Assembly: GCA_963778165.1 (NCBI GenBank)
Contig: CAVZTE010000005.1
Coordinates: 620,001 to 684,000, forward strand
Reading direction: 5' to 3'
Length of the DNA: 64,000 bases
Origin: Bog-756 sp963778165
GTDB lineage: Bacteria; Actinomycetota; Acidimicrobiia; Acidimicrobiales; RAAP-2
The position numbers were made by a program, and so were the translations under genes. The notes beneath the pieces are model-generated. The model was not told where the DNA came from. It searched no databases and worked only from the letters and a program-made list of their open reading frames with translations. Below, in pieces: positions 8,225-19,300 of this stretch. Each line of letters opens with the position of its first letter. The stretch's first letter is position 1.

Positions 8225-9561
8225 ATGGCTACACAGAACCCCGTCGACAACTTGGCATCCCCGGTCGACCGGAGCTCTGAGGCCGTGCCCGCCGACGCCC
8301 AGCCACCGGACCCGGCCCCGTCCGATGCCGCCCGGCCCGAGGCCGCTCGGCGGCCGGAAGTGGGGTCGGCGCAACCGGGGCCGCCCGCCGGCATGGTGGC
8401 CGAGGCCACCTCGCTGGTGGTCTGCTCCCTCGAGTCGTGGACCGAGGTCAGGCGCAGGATCCGGATCCTGGTGGATGAGCTCGTCGACCTCGACCCCTCG
8501 CTCCAGGTCCTGTTCGTGGCCCCATCCGTCGATGTGCTCCACGAGCTGAGGCGGGGCAAGTTCGCCGACGTCATCGGGCCGCGGCGGGGGCCCGTGGAGG
8601 CTCGGGGCTGGAGCAGGTACATCCCCGGATCCACGTGCTCCGACCACGCAAATGGCTGCCGCGGGTGGTGGGCCCCTTCGCCGACCGGTCGTTGGAGCGC
8701 CAGATCCTCGATGCGGTCAAGCGCGCTCGGGCTACCGCACCCGTTGCTGTGGATCAACGACGCCTCCTATGCGCGGCCTGGCCCTACGCACCGGATGGCC
8801 CACCCTCTACGACATCACCGACGACTGGCTGCTGGCCCCCATGGCCCCTCGACAGCGTCAGCGGCTGGAGGACAACGAGCGCTCCTTGATCGAGCACAGC
8901 CAGGCGGTGGTGGTGTGCTCGCCCGACCTGGCCCGCACCCGGGGTCAGACCCGATCGGTGGAGCTGATTCCCAACGGTGTGGACCTCGATCTCTTCGGAG
9001 CCGTCCGGCCGCGACCGCCCGACCTCCCCCCGGCCCCGGTGGCCCTCTACGTCGGGACCCTGCACACCTGGCGCACCGACGTCGAACTGCTGCTCGACCT
9101 GGCCCGGGCCCGGCCCGACGTGCAGGTAGCCCTGGTCGGGCCCAACAGCCTTCCCCACGAGGTCACCGAGCAGTTGGAGAACGTGGCGAACATCCACGTC
9201 CTCGGAGCCCGGCCCTACGACCAGATCCCGGCGTACATGCAACACGCGGACATCATCGTCATCCCCCACCTGGTCAACCCGTTCACCGAAAGCCTCGATC
9301 CCATCAAGGCGTACGAGTGCCTGGCCGTGGGCCGTCCGACCGTGACCACCCCGGTGGCCGGGTTCCGGGAGTTGGGAGCGCCGATCGTGGTGGCCGACCG
9401 GAGCACCTTCGTCTCGGCCGCCTCTTCGGCCCTGGCCCAGGCCGACCCACCCGGAGGGCCTACTCCAGCCGGTCGACGAGACCATTCCGACCTGGCACGA
9501 CCGGGCCCAGGCCATGGCATCGGTGATGGTCAAGGTCCGAAACGCGGGAGGTTCGCGGTGA
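8225..9561 (+). pseudogene. Glycosyltransferase family 4, frameshifted
   Basis: The gene starts at ATG 8225 after a good AAGGAACAGGG ribosome binding site. The protein continues through three reading frames: the N-terminus to about 8590, then LRPRKWLPRVVGPFADRS, then a short piece with HPLLWINDASYAR, then from about 8780 TLYDITDDWLLAPM through IPNGVDLDLFG and HTWRTDVELLLDLAR to TESLDPIKAYECLAVGRP. A last shift near 9450 leads to the stop at 9561. Putting the pieces together gives a normal GT4 enzyme of about 445 residues, related to glycosyltransferases that act on lipid-linked sugars. Four single-base shifts in 1.3 kb with otherwise well-kept sequence look more like base-calling errors than old decay. 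Confidence 0.7.
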
Positions 9562-9580
9562 GCCCGGGCGCCCGTTCCAA

Positions 9581-11331
9581 GTGCCGGAGAAGTGGTCCGG
9601 CGGTGGCGGGACGGCCTTCAGCGACCAGGGTGCAGCTACCACCCCCCAGGACGCCCTATCCTCAGCTGAGGGGCTATCGGTACCAGAAAGAGAGAAACCA
9701 CTGACTTTTCCCGATTTCCTCTCCACCCTATGGCGGAAGAAGCTGATCATCGTGATCAGTGTGATCGTGGCTGTCGCGGCGGCGCTGGCCTATACCAAGC
9801 TGCACACGCCGGTGTACCAGTCGACGGCGCTGATCCAGACCAACACCCCCACCAGCACCAGCGGCCAGTCGAGCTCTCCGGTAACCCTGCCCGAGCCCAC
9901 TGAGGCCCTGGGCAGCACCGCCCTCGAGCTGCAGGCGGCGAAGCTGTTGAAGGATCCCGACGCCGCCGCCGTGGCCGCCAGGTCACCGGCACGGTGGACC
10001 CCACCACCGGAGCACTGAGCATCACGGCGTCGGACCCCAGCCCCAAGCGGGCCCAGGAGATCGCCGCCGCTTACTCCCAGGCCTACCTGGACTACATCCA
10101 GACGTTCGTCAACGCCGCAATCCGCCAAGATCACGACCGATATCGCCGGACTGGAGACCACAGATCGCCGCGAGTCGAGGCCAAACCGGCCACGCTCGCT
10201 GAACAGCGCGGAGATCACCGCCTTGCAGGCCACCGATCAGCTCGCTGACCACCGAGCAGCAGCACGATCATCCTCGGGGAGCCCTACGCCACCGTCCAGG
10301 TCGCCGCCGGGCTGCCGGGCGCCCCGACCGGGTTGAGCAAGTCCAAGCTGATCCTCATCGGTGCCCTGGCCGGCCTCCTGGTCGGTTGCGGCATCGCCCT
10401 GGCCCGGGACCAGTTCGACACCAGGCTCCGCACCACCCCGGACATCGCCTCGGTCACCGAGGCGCCCATCCTGGCCGAACTGCCCGACGACCACGAGGTC
10501 CGATCCGGCAAGGTGGCCATCGCCATGCTCCAGGCCCCGCAGTCCCTCATGGCGGAGTCGATCACGAGAGCTGCGCACCAGCCTGCGGGTCATCCTGGAC
10601 GACACCCCCTTCCCCATCCTGGTGGTGACCAGCCCGGAGCCCGGCGACGGCAAGACCTTCGTCACAGCCAATCTGGCCGCCTCGTGGGCCATGAGCGGAA
10701 GCAAGGTCATCGTGGTGTCGGCCGACTTCCGGAGGCCCCGACTGGAGGAGATCTTCGGGCTCGAGGTCACCGGCCAGCCCGGGCTCTCCAATCTCATCAG
10801 GGCCAACTGGAAGAACTCGGATCCCGATCACCTCCCGGGCACCATCCGGGGCCGAGGAGCTCCCAGGCCAACCAGCCCGGCGAACGGCGGTCGCCCTCCA
10901 GTGACCGCCAGGTGGCCGCTCGGTCCGGGCGCGACACCTCGCCCGTTCCCGACCTCCCGTCCATCTCCTCGCTTCTGGTGGACAGCGGTATCTGGGGCCT
11001 CCAGGTGCTCCCGGCCGGCACCCAGTTGGAGAACCCCAGTGAGCTGTTCGGAAGCCCGGGCATGCAGCCGGTCCTGGACCAGATCCAGCTACTGGCCGAT
11101 GTGGTGCTGCTGGACACGCCGCCGGTGCTGGCCGTGCCGGATACGGCCATCCTCGGGAGCCTGGCCCGTGGGGCGGTGATCGTGGCGTCGGAAGGACACA
11201 CCGACCGCAGCGATCTCGAGCGGACCATCCGCCGCCTCGAGAACACCCACTGCCGGGTGTTGGGGATCGCCATCAACCGGGTGAAGCGCACCTCGACCGA
11301 TTCGTATCAGTCCTACGCCTACAAGCAATGA
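9581..11331 (+). pseudogene. Polysaccharide chain-length regulator with BY-kinase domain (Wzz/Wzc type), frameshifted
   Basis: The N-terminal part (GTG at 9581) has the Wzz layout: LTFPDFLSTLWRKKLIIVIS as the first membrane segment, then an outer domain. A second membrane segment (LILIGALAGLLVGCGIALA) lies near 10350. The cytoplasmic tyrosine kinase follows, with Walker A SPEPGDGKTFVTANLA, Walker A' VIVVSADFRRPRL and Walker B VVLLDTPPVL. The C-terminus DSYQSYAYKQ is the tyrosine cluster that such kinases autophosphorylate. The frame changes near 9990, several times between 10110 and 10260, near 10565 and near 10860-10960. Assembled length is about 580 residues, normal for actinobacterial fused Wzz/kinases. 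The stop overlaps the next ATG by 4 bases. Confidence 0.75.
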
Positions 11332-12372
11332 CCCCGCACGCACCGGCGTCTGAGCCGGTGCCGGAGGACCGGGTCGTGGATGGAGTGGGCCGGGGTGTGG
11401 ATGGAGTGCGCCGGGGTGTGGATGGGCCGGACGGGGGTGTCTGGGGATCGGCCGGCCCGAGGGACTTCGGGCGTGGTGACCCCGGGTCCAGTGGCGAAGT
11501 CAGCGGACCCGTCGAAGTCGCGGGACGTCGACGTGGTGGTGGTGGCCTACGGCGCGGCCGACCTCCTGGAGCGGTGCCTGGCGCCGCTGGCCGGCCGACT
11601 GCCGTTGCTGGTCGTGGACAACTCGTCGGACCCGGCGGTCGAAGCGGTGGCCAAGCGCCACGGCGCCACCTACATCGACCCCGGCCGCAACCTGGGCTTC
11701 GGGGCCGGGCGTGAACGCCGGCCTGGCCCGCCGGGCTTACTGCGGGCTCCGACGACGTACTGCTCTTGAATCCTGACGCCTCCATCACCCCCGATGCCAT
11801 CGCCCGACTGCACCGCCACCTGCTCCCGCCACCGACCTGGCCTGCGTGGCGCCGGCCCAGGTGGACCCGGAGACCGGCGAGGGGCCCGGGTGGCCTGGCC
11901 GTTTCCCACGCCGATGCGGGCGTGGCTGGAGGCGCTGGGGCTCGGGCGGCTGGGCGGGCGCACCGACTTCCTGATCGGCTCGGTCCTCCTGCTCAACGCC
12001 AAGGCCCTCACCGACGTGGGCCGGTTCGACGAGCGCTTCTTCCTCTACGCCGAGGAGACCGACTGGCAACGGCGGGCCAGCGACCTGGGCTGGGGGTCAG
12101 GCTGTGCCCCGACGCCGTGGCCACCCACGTCGGGGCGGGCACCGGCGGCGACCCGGGCCGACCGCGACACCCACTTCCACGCCTCGAACGAGCGGTATCT
12201 GCGCAAGCACTACGGGCCCGATCGGGTGGTGGGTCTTCCGCACCGGCGTGCTGACCGGGGCGTCGTCCGCGCCCTGGTCCTCCGAGGAGATCGGGGTCGG
12301 GAGGCGGCCACGCGGTTCCGTCTCTACCTCAGAGGTCCGCTCCGGGCCGAGGCCGAGATGGGCGGGGCCTGA
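11328..12372 (+). pseudogene. Glycosyltransferase family 2 (rhamnosyltransferase-like), frameshifted
   Basis: The core begins DVDVVVVAYGAADLLERCL and continues PLLVVDNSSDPAVEAVA, YIDPGRNLGFGAG, LLNPDAS and DERFFLYAEETDWQRRA, the order seen in WbbL-like GT2 enzymes that add sugars to lipid-linked glycans. The last element carries the catalytic acidic residues. NERYLRKHYGP near the end is also typical. Frames change near 11710, 11830-11890 and 12100-12240. ATG 11328 overlaps the stop of the kinase gene; ATG 11380 is an alternative, since the first 60 residues come from a degenerate 21-bp repeat. The sugar donor is not determined. Confidence 0.68.
11378..11440 (+). repeat. Three degenerate 21-bp tandem units
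   Basis: Units start at 11378, 11399 and 11420. The first two differ by one base (core GGATGGAGTG, then GCCGGGGTGT); the third is diverged. They lie in the N-terminal coding part of the GT2 gene and keep the frame. Confidence 0.75.
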
Positions 12373-12450
12373 GCGGTCGCGGGTCGGATTCCGATCCGGC
12401 GTCGGTTCCGGTCCTGGTCGGACGGAGCGAGCGGACCTACCGGAGCCGGC

Positions 12451-13591
12451 TCACGAAAAGATCACCTGCTCGATCCGGGCCATGACCCGGTCCCGGCGGA
12501 AGGCGCTCGACCGAGGTGCCGGCCTCCCGGCCCCAGGCCTCCAGGTCGGCGCCGGCCGCGGTGGACAGCAGGCCGGCAAGCTCGTCCACGTCGTAGGGAT
12601 CCTCGAGGATCAGGCCGGTACGCCCGTGACGCACCGCCTCGGCGGCACCGGCCAGGCGGCTGGTGATCACCGGCACCCCGCTGGCCAGCGCTTCCACGAT
12701 CACCAGGCCGAAGGGCTCGTACTGGGTCGGGAGGACCATGAGGTCGGCCGCCGCCAGCTCCCAGCCCACGTCACTGCTCACCCCGTGCCAGTGGACCCGG
12801 CCCTCGAGCCCCAGCCGGTGGATGGTCGGCTCGTACGGGCCGAGCCCGGCCTTGCCCACGACATGGAGGGTCATCCGCCGGTCACCGTCGAGGGCCATGG
12901 CCGCCAGGGTCTGGCCGAACCCCTTGCGATGGAGCTCGTTGGCCACGAACATCATGGCCAACTGGTCGTCGTCGATCCCGAGCTGCGAGCCGGGCTTCGG
13001 CCCGGTCACGAACCCGGCGCTCCGGATTGAACCGCTCGGGATCGAAGGGATTCGGCACCACCGTCGTCAAGCGCCGGGATCGACGCCGTAGAGGCGGGCC
13101 ACGTCGTCGGCCTCTCGCTGAGAGGTGCAGATGATGCTGCGGGGATGGCCCCGGCGGAAGTACTGCGACTCCATGGCCAACAAGGTGAGATGGCGGGGCA
13201 TCGGCGAAGCGGACCTGGGCCGGCAGCTCGGACCCGGCCCGCCTGGATGGTCCTGGCGGCGTGGAGCCAGGCCCGGTGGACGCTATGGACCCAGAGCACG
13301 TCACCGGGCGGCACCACCGCCCCCATGGACACCGTGGTCTTCGCCCCCAGCGACTGCAGCACCTTTCCGGTCCGGGCCCGACGGCACCCACATCCCCACC
13401 GGCCCGGGCTCGGCCGGTCCGGGCACGGTCACCCGCTGAGCCCCGGCGGGCAGTCCCTCGGGGGCGGTGGTGCCCACGAAGGCCGTGTCGTGCCTCGGGG
13501 CCAGGTACTCCAGTAGGTCCCAGGTGAGCCGCTCGACCCCGCCCCTCCGATGGAGATCCGGGAACACGATGGCCACCTCGGGACCGCTCAT
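12451..13591 (-). pseudogene. Glycosyltransferase family 4, frameshifted
   Basis: It starts EVAIVFPDLHRRGGVERLTW at 13591, a typical GT4 N-terminus. The middle (VLWVHSVHRAWLHAARTI, then FADAPPSH) is spread over other frames between about 13360 and 13030. The C-terminal domain is intact: FVANELHRKGFGQTLAAM, HWHGVSSDVGWELAAADL and EPFGLVIVEALASGVPVI. A further shift near 12510 restores an ending with RVMARIEQVIFS and a stop at 12451. Without that shift the frame ends at 12437. It runs opposite to its neighbours on both sides. Confidence 0.68.
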
Positions 13592-13814
13592 GCCGACGTC
13601 ACGAGCCCGTTCTGCTTAGGGTCGGCGCCAGGTTCGGAGTGGACCGACGGGAGGTGGGCAGCGTCGGTCATGGGCCGGTTCGTGAGGCGGACGACCACTC
13701 AGGCATGATACTGGAGGCACCCAGGAGTCCAGTGGCACCGCGATCACGGCGGAACCGCCGAAGCGACGCGGAACGAACCTCGTGCCGCGCCCTTCATTTG
13801 CCGAGAGGAGCCCG

Positions 13815-14918
13815 ATGGAAGGCGAGCGCAACGACCACTCCGACTCCGGCTCCGACGGTCCGTCGGGACGGCCGGTGGGCGGGTCGCAGCGACAACTCTC
13901 GGTGGTCCAGGTGGTCCGGAGTGACGCCTTCGCCGGGGTGGAGCGCTACATGTGCCAGGTCTCCAACGGGCTTGGCCCGACGGGGCCACCGCATGGTGGT
14001 GATCGGCGGGGACCCCGATCGGATGCGATCGGAGTTGAGCGGCGGGATCGAGTATCGCCCGGCCACCACGGTGGCCCAGGCCGCCCGGGTGCTGGCCAAC
14101 CATCGCGGAGTCGATGTGGTCCACGCCCACATGACCGCAGCGGAGAGCGGCGGCCTGGCTGGCCCGGCCGCTCCAGCGCTCCCCCATCGTGGCCACCCGG
14201 CACTTCGCCGATGACCGGGGCAGCGGGACCGTGGCCCGGATGTTGACCAACATCACCACCCGTTCCCTGGCCCGCGACATCGCCATCAGCCAGTTCGTGG
14301 CCGACAGCGTCAGCGGCCCCGACGGTGCTGCTCTACAACGCGGTTCCGGACCAGCCTCAGGCCAGCCTGGACTCCCGGACGGTCCTGATGCTGCAGCGCT
14401 TGACCGCCGAGAAGAGCCCGGAGATCGGTATCCGGGCCTGGGCGGCCAGTGGGCTCGGCGCCGCCGGCTGGCGCCTGGTGGTGGCCGGAGTCGGGGACCG
14501 GAAAGCGTCGATGACAGGAGTCTGGCCCACGAGCTCGGGGTGACCGACAGCATCGACTTCGTGGGCCAGGTCGCCGACACCGACAAGCTGCTCGACGAGA
14601 CATCGGTGGTCCTGGCCACCGCCCCGCCGAACCGTTCGGGCTGTCGGTGGTCGAGGCCATGTCCCATGGGGTGCCGGTGGTGGCCGCCGATGGAGGCGCC
14701 CACACCGAGACGGTGGGAGACGACGGCTTGGTCTTCCCGGTCGGTGACGCCCAGGCCGCAGCCAAGGCACTGGTCAGCCTGGCCGAGGACCCGGCCCGGC
14801 GCACAAGGTCGGCGCAGCGCTACGGGATCGCCAGCAACGGATGTTCTCACTCGAGCAGCACCTCGATGGGCTCGAGCTCATCTACCGGCAGGTCCTCGAG
14901 GAGCGGGGTCGGGGCTGA
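13815..14918 (+). pseudogene. Glycosyltransferase family 4, frameshifted
   Basis: A strong ribosome binding site (GAGAGGAG at 13803-13810) precedes ATG 13815. The pieces follow GT4 order across frames: SVVQVVRSDAFAGVERYMC, GHRMVVIGGDPDRM, VDVVHAHMTAAE, IVATRHFADDRGSGTVAR, VLLYNAVPD, LMLQRLTAEKSPEIGIRAW, DSIDFVGQVADTDKLLDE and FGLSVVEAMSHGVPVVAAD. The last shift near 14835 gives LEQHLDGLELIYRQVLEERG and the stop at 14918. At least five shifts occur in 1.1 kb. The reconstructed length of about 365 residues is normal. Confidence 0.68.
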
Positions 14919-15038
14919 GCGGGACCGGGCGGGACCGGCGTGCCCGCCGGAGCAGAGCCGGGCCGGAGGAGGACCGGGCCGGAGCAGGGCCGCTGAGCCG
15001 CTGAGCCGAAAGCCGAGCCGCTGAGCCGGAGCAGCTCG

Positions 15039-16191
15039 CTACTTGGAGGCCGTCGACCGGTAGAGGGCCATCTGGGTGACGGCGATGCTCTTCCACGAGT
15101 ACTGGGCCACCTCGGCCAGACCGGCCTGCCGCAGGCGCTCCCACAGGCCCGGCTCGTCGAGGAAGCGGCTCAGGGCGACCTGCAGGGCCAACGGTTCGCT
15201 GGGCGGGAACCAGCAGACCGGCGTCCCCGACCACGTCGGGGAGCGAGCCGCTGGCGCTGGCCACCACCGGGACCCCCGACGCCTGGGCCTCCACCACCAC
15301 CCGGCCGAACTGCTCGATCCAGCTGGCAAGCGGCACCGAGGGCACGGCCAACACGTCGAACTGGGGGTAGACGTCGGGGATCCCCTCCTCGTCCACGTGG
15401 CCATGGAAGCGGACCCGATCCTTGATGCCCAGGGCCTCGGCCATGGCCTCCAGCCGCGACGACTCCGGGCCGGCCCCGAAGACGTCGGCGCTGAGCCGAT
15501 GGTCGAGGGCCACGGCGTTGAGGAGCACGTCGACCCCCTTGTGAGGGATGAGACGGCCGACGAACCCCACTCGCAAGGAGCCGGCCGGCGGCTCACGGTC
15601 CCCGGCCCGGAACCGGTCCACGTCCACGCCGAGCGGGAGGAGCTCGAGCTCGCCCCGGAGCCCCTTCCTCCGCAGGATCCGGCCGGCCTCGGAGTTGCAG
15701 GTGTAGGCCCCGGCGGCCCGGCGCAGGGCCAGGTGCTCGAACCACCGGAACGGCGGCGGGTACCGCTTCTCGATGTTCTGGGCCGACGAGAAGATGAACG
15801 GGACCGACGAGCGCCGCAGCCGGCGCAGGAGCATGAACTCGGCCACGGCCAGGCCGAACGGCTCCTCGTGCAGGTCGACCAGGTCCCAATCCGTTGACCC
15901 GAGCAGCCGCCACAGGGGCCGGGGGTCGTAGAGGAACAGGTTGGGGTGGCGACCCATCGTCCGGACCGGGACCACGAAGGTGTCGCCGTCCGCCGAGAAG
16001 TGCACCAGGGAGCCACCCTCCTCCCACTGCGCCGCGGCCACCAGGGTGAGATCGGCCCCTTGGGCCCTCAGTTGGCGCTCGCGTTCGCGCCAGGCGGTCA
16101 CGACCCCGCTCTTGGAGATACGGAGCACCCGTAGTCCCGTTGGTGTTTCGGCGGTGCGATCTCGCCTCGAGGACCGTGCCACCGGGAGCAT
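15039..16191 (-). pseudogene. Glycosyltransferase family 4 with one frameshift near its 3' end
   Basis: From ATG 16191 one frame runs for about 330 residues: GLRVLRISKSGVVTAWRERE, DLVDLHEEPFGLAVAEFML, FIFSSAQNIEKRYPPPFRW, VGFVGRLIPHKGVDVLLNAV and EQFGRVVVEAQASGVPVVAS. Near 15205 the frame changes, and LALQVALSRFLDEPGLWERL continues to a stop at 15039. Without the change the frame reads on through Ala/Arg-rich nonsense to about 14878, into the neighbouring gene. Apart from this shift it is a complete GT4 enzyme of about 384 residues. Confidence 0.75.
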
Positions 16192-16348
16192 CGTACTGTG
16201 CCGGCTTGGCGGGCCGGTGGTCCGGTCGGGCCCGGCGAACCGGGCTGGACGGGGGTTGGCGGGTGGCCCCCAGCCACTCACAGTGACATTTGAGTGGTTT
16301 TGAGTGGCTTTCGGCTAAAGATATCCCCTCCCGCGTCGATGGGGAATT

Positions 16349-19300
16349 GTGACGAGGGCACCGGTTGGCCTCACCGAACGGCGTCCGCGGCGGAGGACCC
16401 TGTTCACCTCCGTGCTGGTGGTGGCGGTAGTGGCGGTGGTGGCGGTGCTGGGCGGCGTGTTCAGCTCGGCCCACGCCGGATCGGCCACACCGCAGATCAG
16501 CGGCAGCGTGGCGGCTCCTACCGCCTCGGAGATCAGCCCGGTCTGTGCCGCCGCCGACCCCACCGGCGTGCTCGGCCCCACCACCTCACCGCCGTCCAAT
16601 CCCACCCGCACCCTGATCACCCCGACCGGCGGAGTGGTGAACTTCACGGCCACCTCGACCGGCATCTACGTCGACACCGGTAGCCAGTTGATCACCTACT
16701 CGCTGGCCGGCAGCGAAGTCAGGTCGTTCAACCTGCCATCGGTCATCGTCAACCGGAACGGCAACGAGGTCAGCCAGCCGGTGGTGGACCCGTCGGGCAA
16801 CATCTACCTGTCCAGCTACTACGACCAGGTGCTGGACAAGTTCTCCCCCACCGGAACGCTGTTGTGGTCGGTGGACCCGCAAGGTGGCAACCCCACCGGG
16901 ATCTTCTCCATCGGCACCGGCTCGAACTTCCAGCTGGCCGTCACCGTGGGCCAGAACTCCGCGAGCAGTGACCTCATCAACCAGTCCACCGGAGCGGTGA
17001 GCGGGTCCTTCCCCCTGATCGACGACTTCGACTACGTCACCCAGGAGTCCGACGGCAACCTGTTGTTCAGCGGCAAGGGCTACGTGGAGACCATCAGTCC
17101 CACCGGCCAGGTGCTCTCGTCCTTCGGCTCCGGCCAAACCCGGGGCGAGGGTACCCACACCGGTTCGGGCGCCCAGTTCTACTACCCGGCCCAGGCCGTC
17201 CAGGGCCCCGACGGCACCATCTACTCGGCCGACCCCCTCAACACCATCGAGTCCACCAGCCCCGACGGCTACCTGCAGGCCACCACCACCCTGGGCCAGA
17301 ACAACGTCGGCGGCGACGTCCTGGCCATGGGGGGCTACAACTTCTATCTGGTCGGCTCGACGTTCTTCTACCAAGGCGGACCGCCGTTCAACAACGGCGC
17401 CGACAACATCTCCACCATCTCCCTCTCCACCCTCACCACCGAGCTCGGCTCGGTGCACCGCCCCCTCGACACCCTGGGATGGGGAGCCGGGCTGTCGTCG
17501 TCGGCCGCGGGCAACTACTTCGCCCCCGGCACCACCCCCTCGGTCGAGGCGCAGTTCGACCCCTGGTGGCTGGCCGAGGCCTCACACCTGCAGCTGTCCT
17601 ACTCGGTGGAGGACACCGCCTCATTGGACGCCGAGACCGTGCCGACCCCCACCACCGTCCCCCTCCCCACCACGGCCGCCGGTCTGGACGACATCCCCCT
17701 GACCATCCCGTCCGGCGACCGGACACCCGGCCCCTACCTGGTCCAGGCGTCGTTGTACGACACCGGCACTCGCCCTCCACCCTCCTCGGGACCACCTGCA
17801 TGCCCTACACCGTCGGCGCCCCCGGCGACCGGCTCGACCTGGCCACGCTCCCCGGTGGCATCGGCTCGGGCGGGCCCACCGACACCCGGGGGGTGGCCCT
17901 CAACGCCCAACTGGGACTGGACGGACTGCGGGGGACCACCATCAACTGGAGCACCTTCCTGCCCAACTGCTCGGCATCGGCCCCGACCGCCTCGACGTGC
18001 GGTCCCTCGGCCATGACCTTCGCCGGCGCCAGCACCGATCCCTACAAGGCCGCCTACCAGGCCAAGGTCGACAAGGTGGCCTACTGGCTCCAGGCCAGCG
18101 GGGGCAGCTTCGGCTCCGTCCCCACCGCCCTGGTCACCGGGGGGTGGTGGCAGGCCGACACCACCGCGCTGGTCAGCCACTACGCCACCGTGCCCAGCGG
18201 CTGCGGCCAGTGCGCCCCGGTCACCATGTGGGAGCCGTGGAACGAGCCCAACAACACCGGGTTCTCCGACGGGGGCCAGTACGTCTCCGAGGTGCTGAAG
18301 CCCTTCTACGAGGCGGTGAAGTCGGTCCTGCCCGGTTCGGCGTCCACCGTGATCGGCGGGTCGTCGCTCAACATCCCCGTCGGCTGGTGGCAGCAGCTCA
18401 TCAACGCCGGCGGACTGCGCTACCTCGAGGTGGCTTCGGTCCACCCCTACACCGGCAACAACGACTCCTTCGAGGAGGACTCGATCCCCACCCAGGTCCG
18501 CCAGCTCCAGGCCCTGCTGGGGAGCACGCGCCTGTGGTTCACCGAAGTCGGGTGGTGGAACGACGGTGACTACAACTACCTGTCCCAGGCCGACATCGTG
18601 GCCCGGGCCATGATCTGGCAGAAGGTGCTGGGCATCCCGGTGTGGAACTACTTCTTCGACGAGGGCAGCTGGGGCAACGACGGCGTCTCGTTCTCGCTGA
18701 TCCAGGCCACCAGCGTCGACGACTACGTGAAGCCGGCGGCGTTGTCCACCATGACGACGTCGTCGGAGGTCGCCGACCGGCCATACCTCTCGATGCCGTC
18801 CACCGGGATCCCCCAGACCTACCAAGCCGACTTCGGCACCCCTTCGGGAGGCTCCGGCGGGGGCACGCAGTTGGCCGCGGTGTGGTCGGACGGACTGGAC
18901 ACCACCGGGTCGGCCACCGTGACCGCTCCGGGGGGAGGCTCGGTGCCGGTCACGGTGACCTCGGAGTACGGCGAACGCCACCTCGGTGACGGCCACCTCG
19001 GGCACCGCCTACGGCCTGCCCATCTCCGATCAGGTCACCTACATCTCCTACCCGGTGGGTGACACCCTCACCGTCAGCCGACCGAGTCGTACGGGTCCAA
19101 CCTGGCCCTGCTGTCAGCCGGCGCCACCGCCTCCGCCTCGTCCGGCAACGCCGACGACGCCATCGACGGGCTGCAGGTGGGCTACTCCCTGGGCTGGGCC
19201 TCAGCGGTCGGGGACTCCAGCCCCAGCCTCACGGTCAAACTGGCCAACCCCACCATCATCAACCGGGTCGTGGTGGACACCCAGTCGGTGGGAGCACGGC

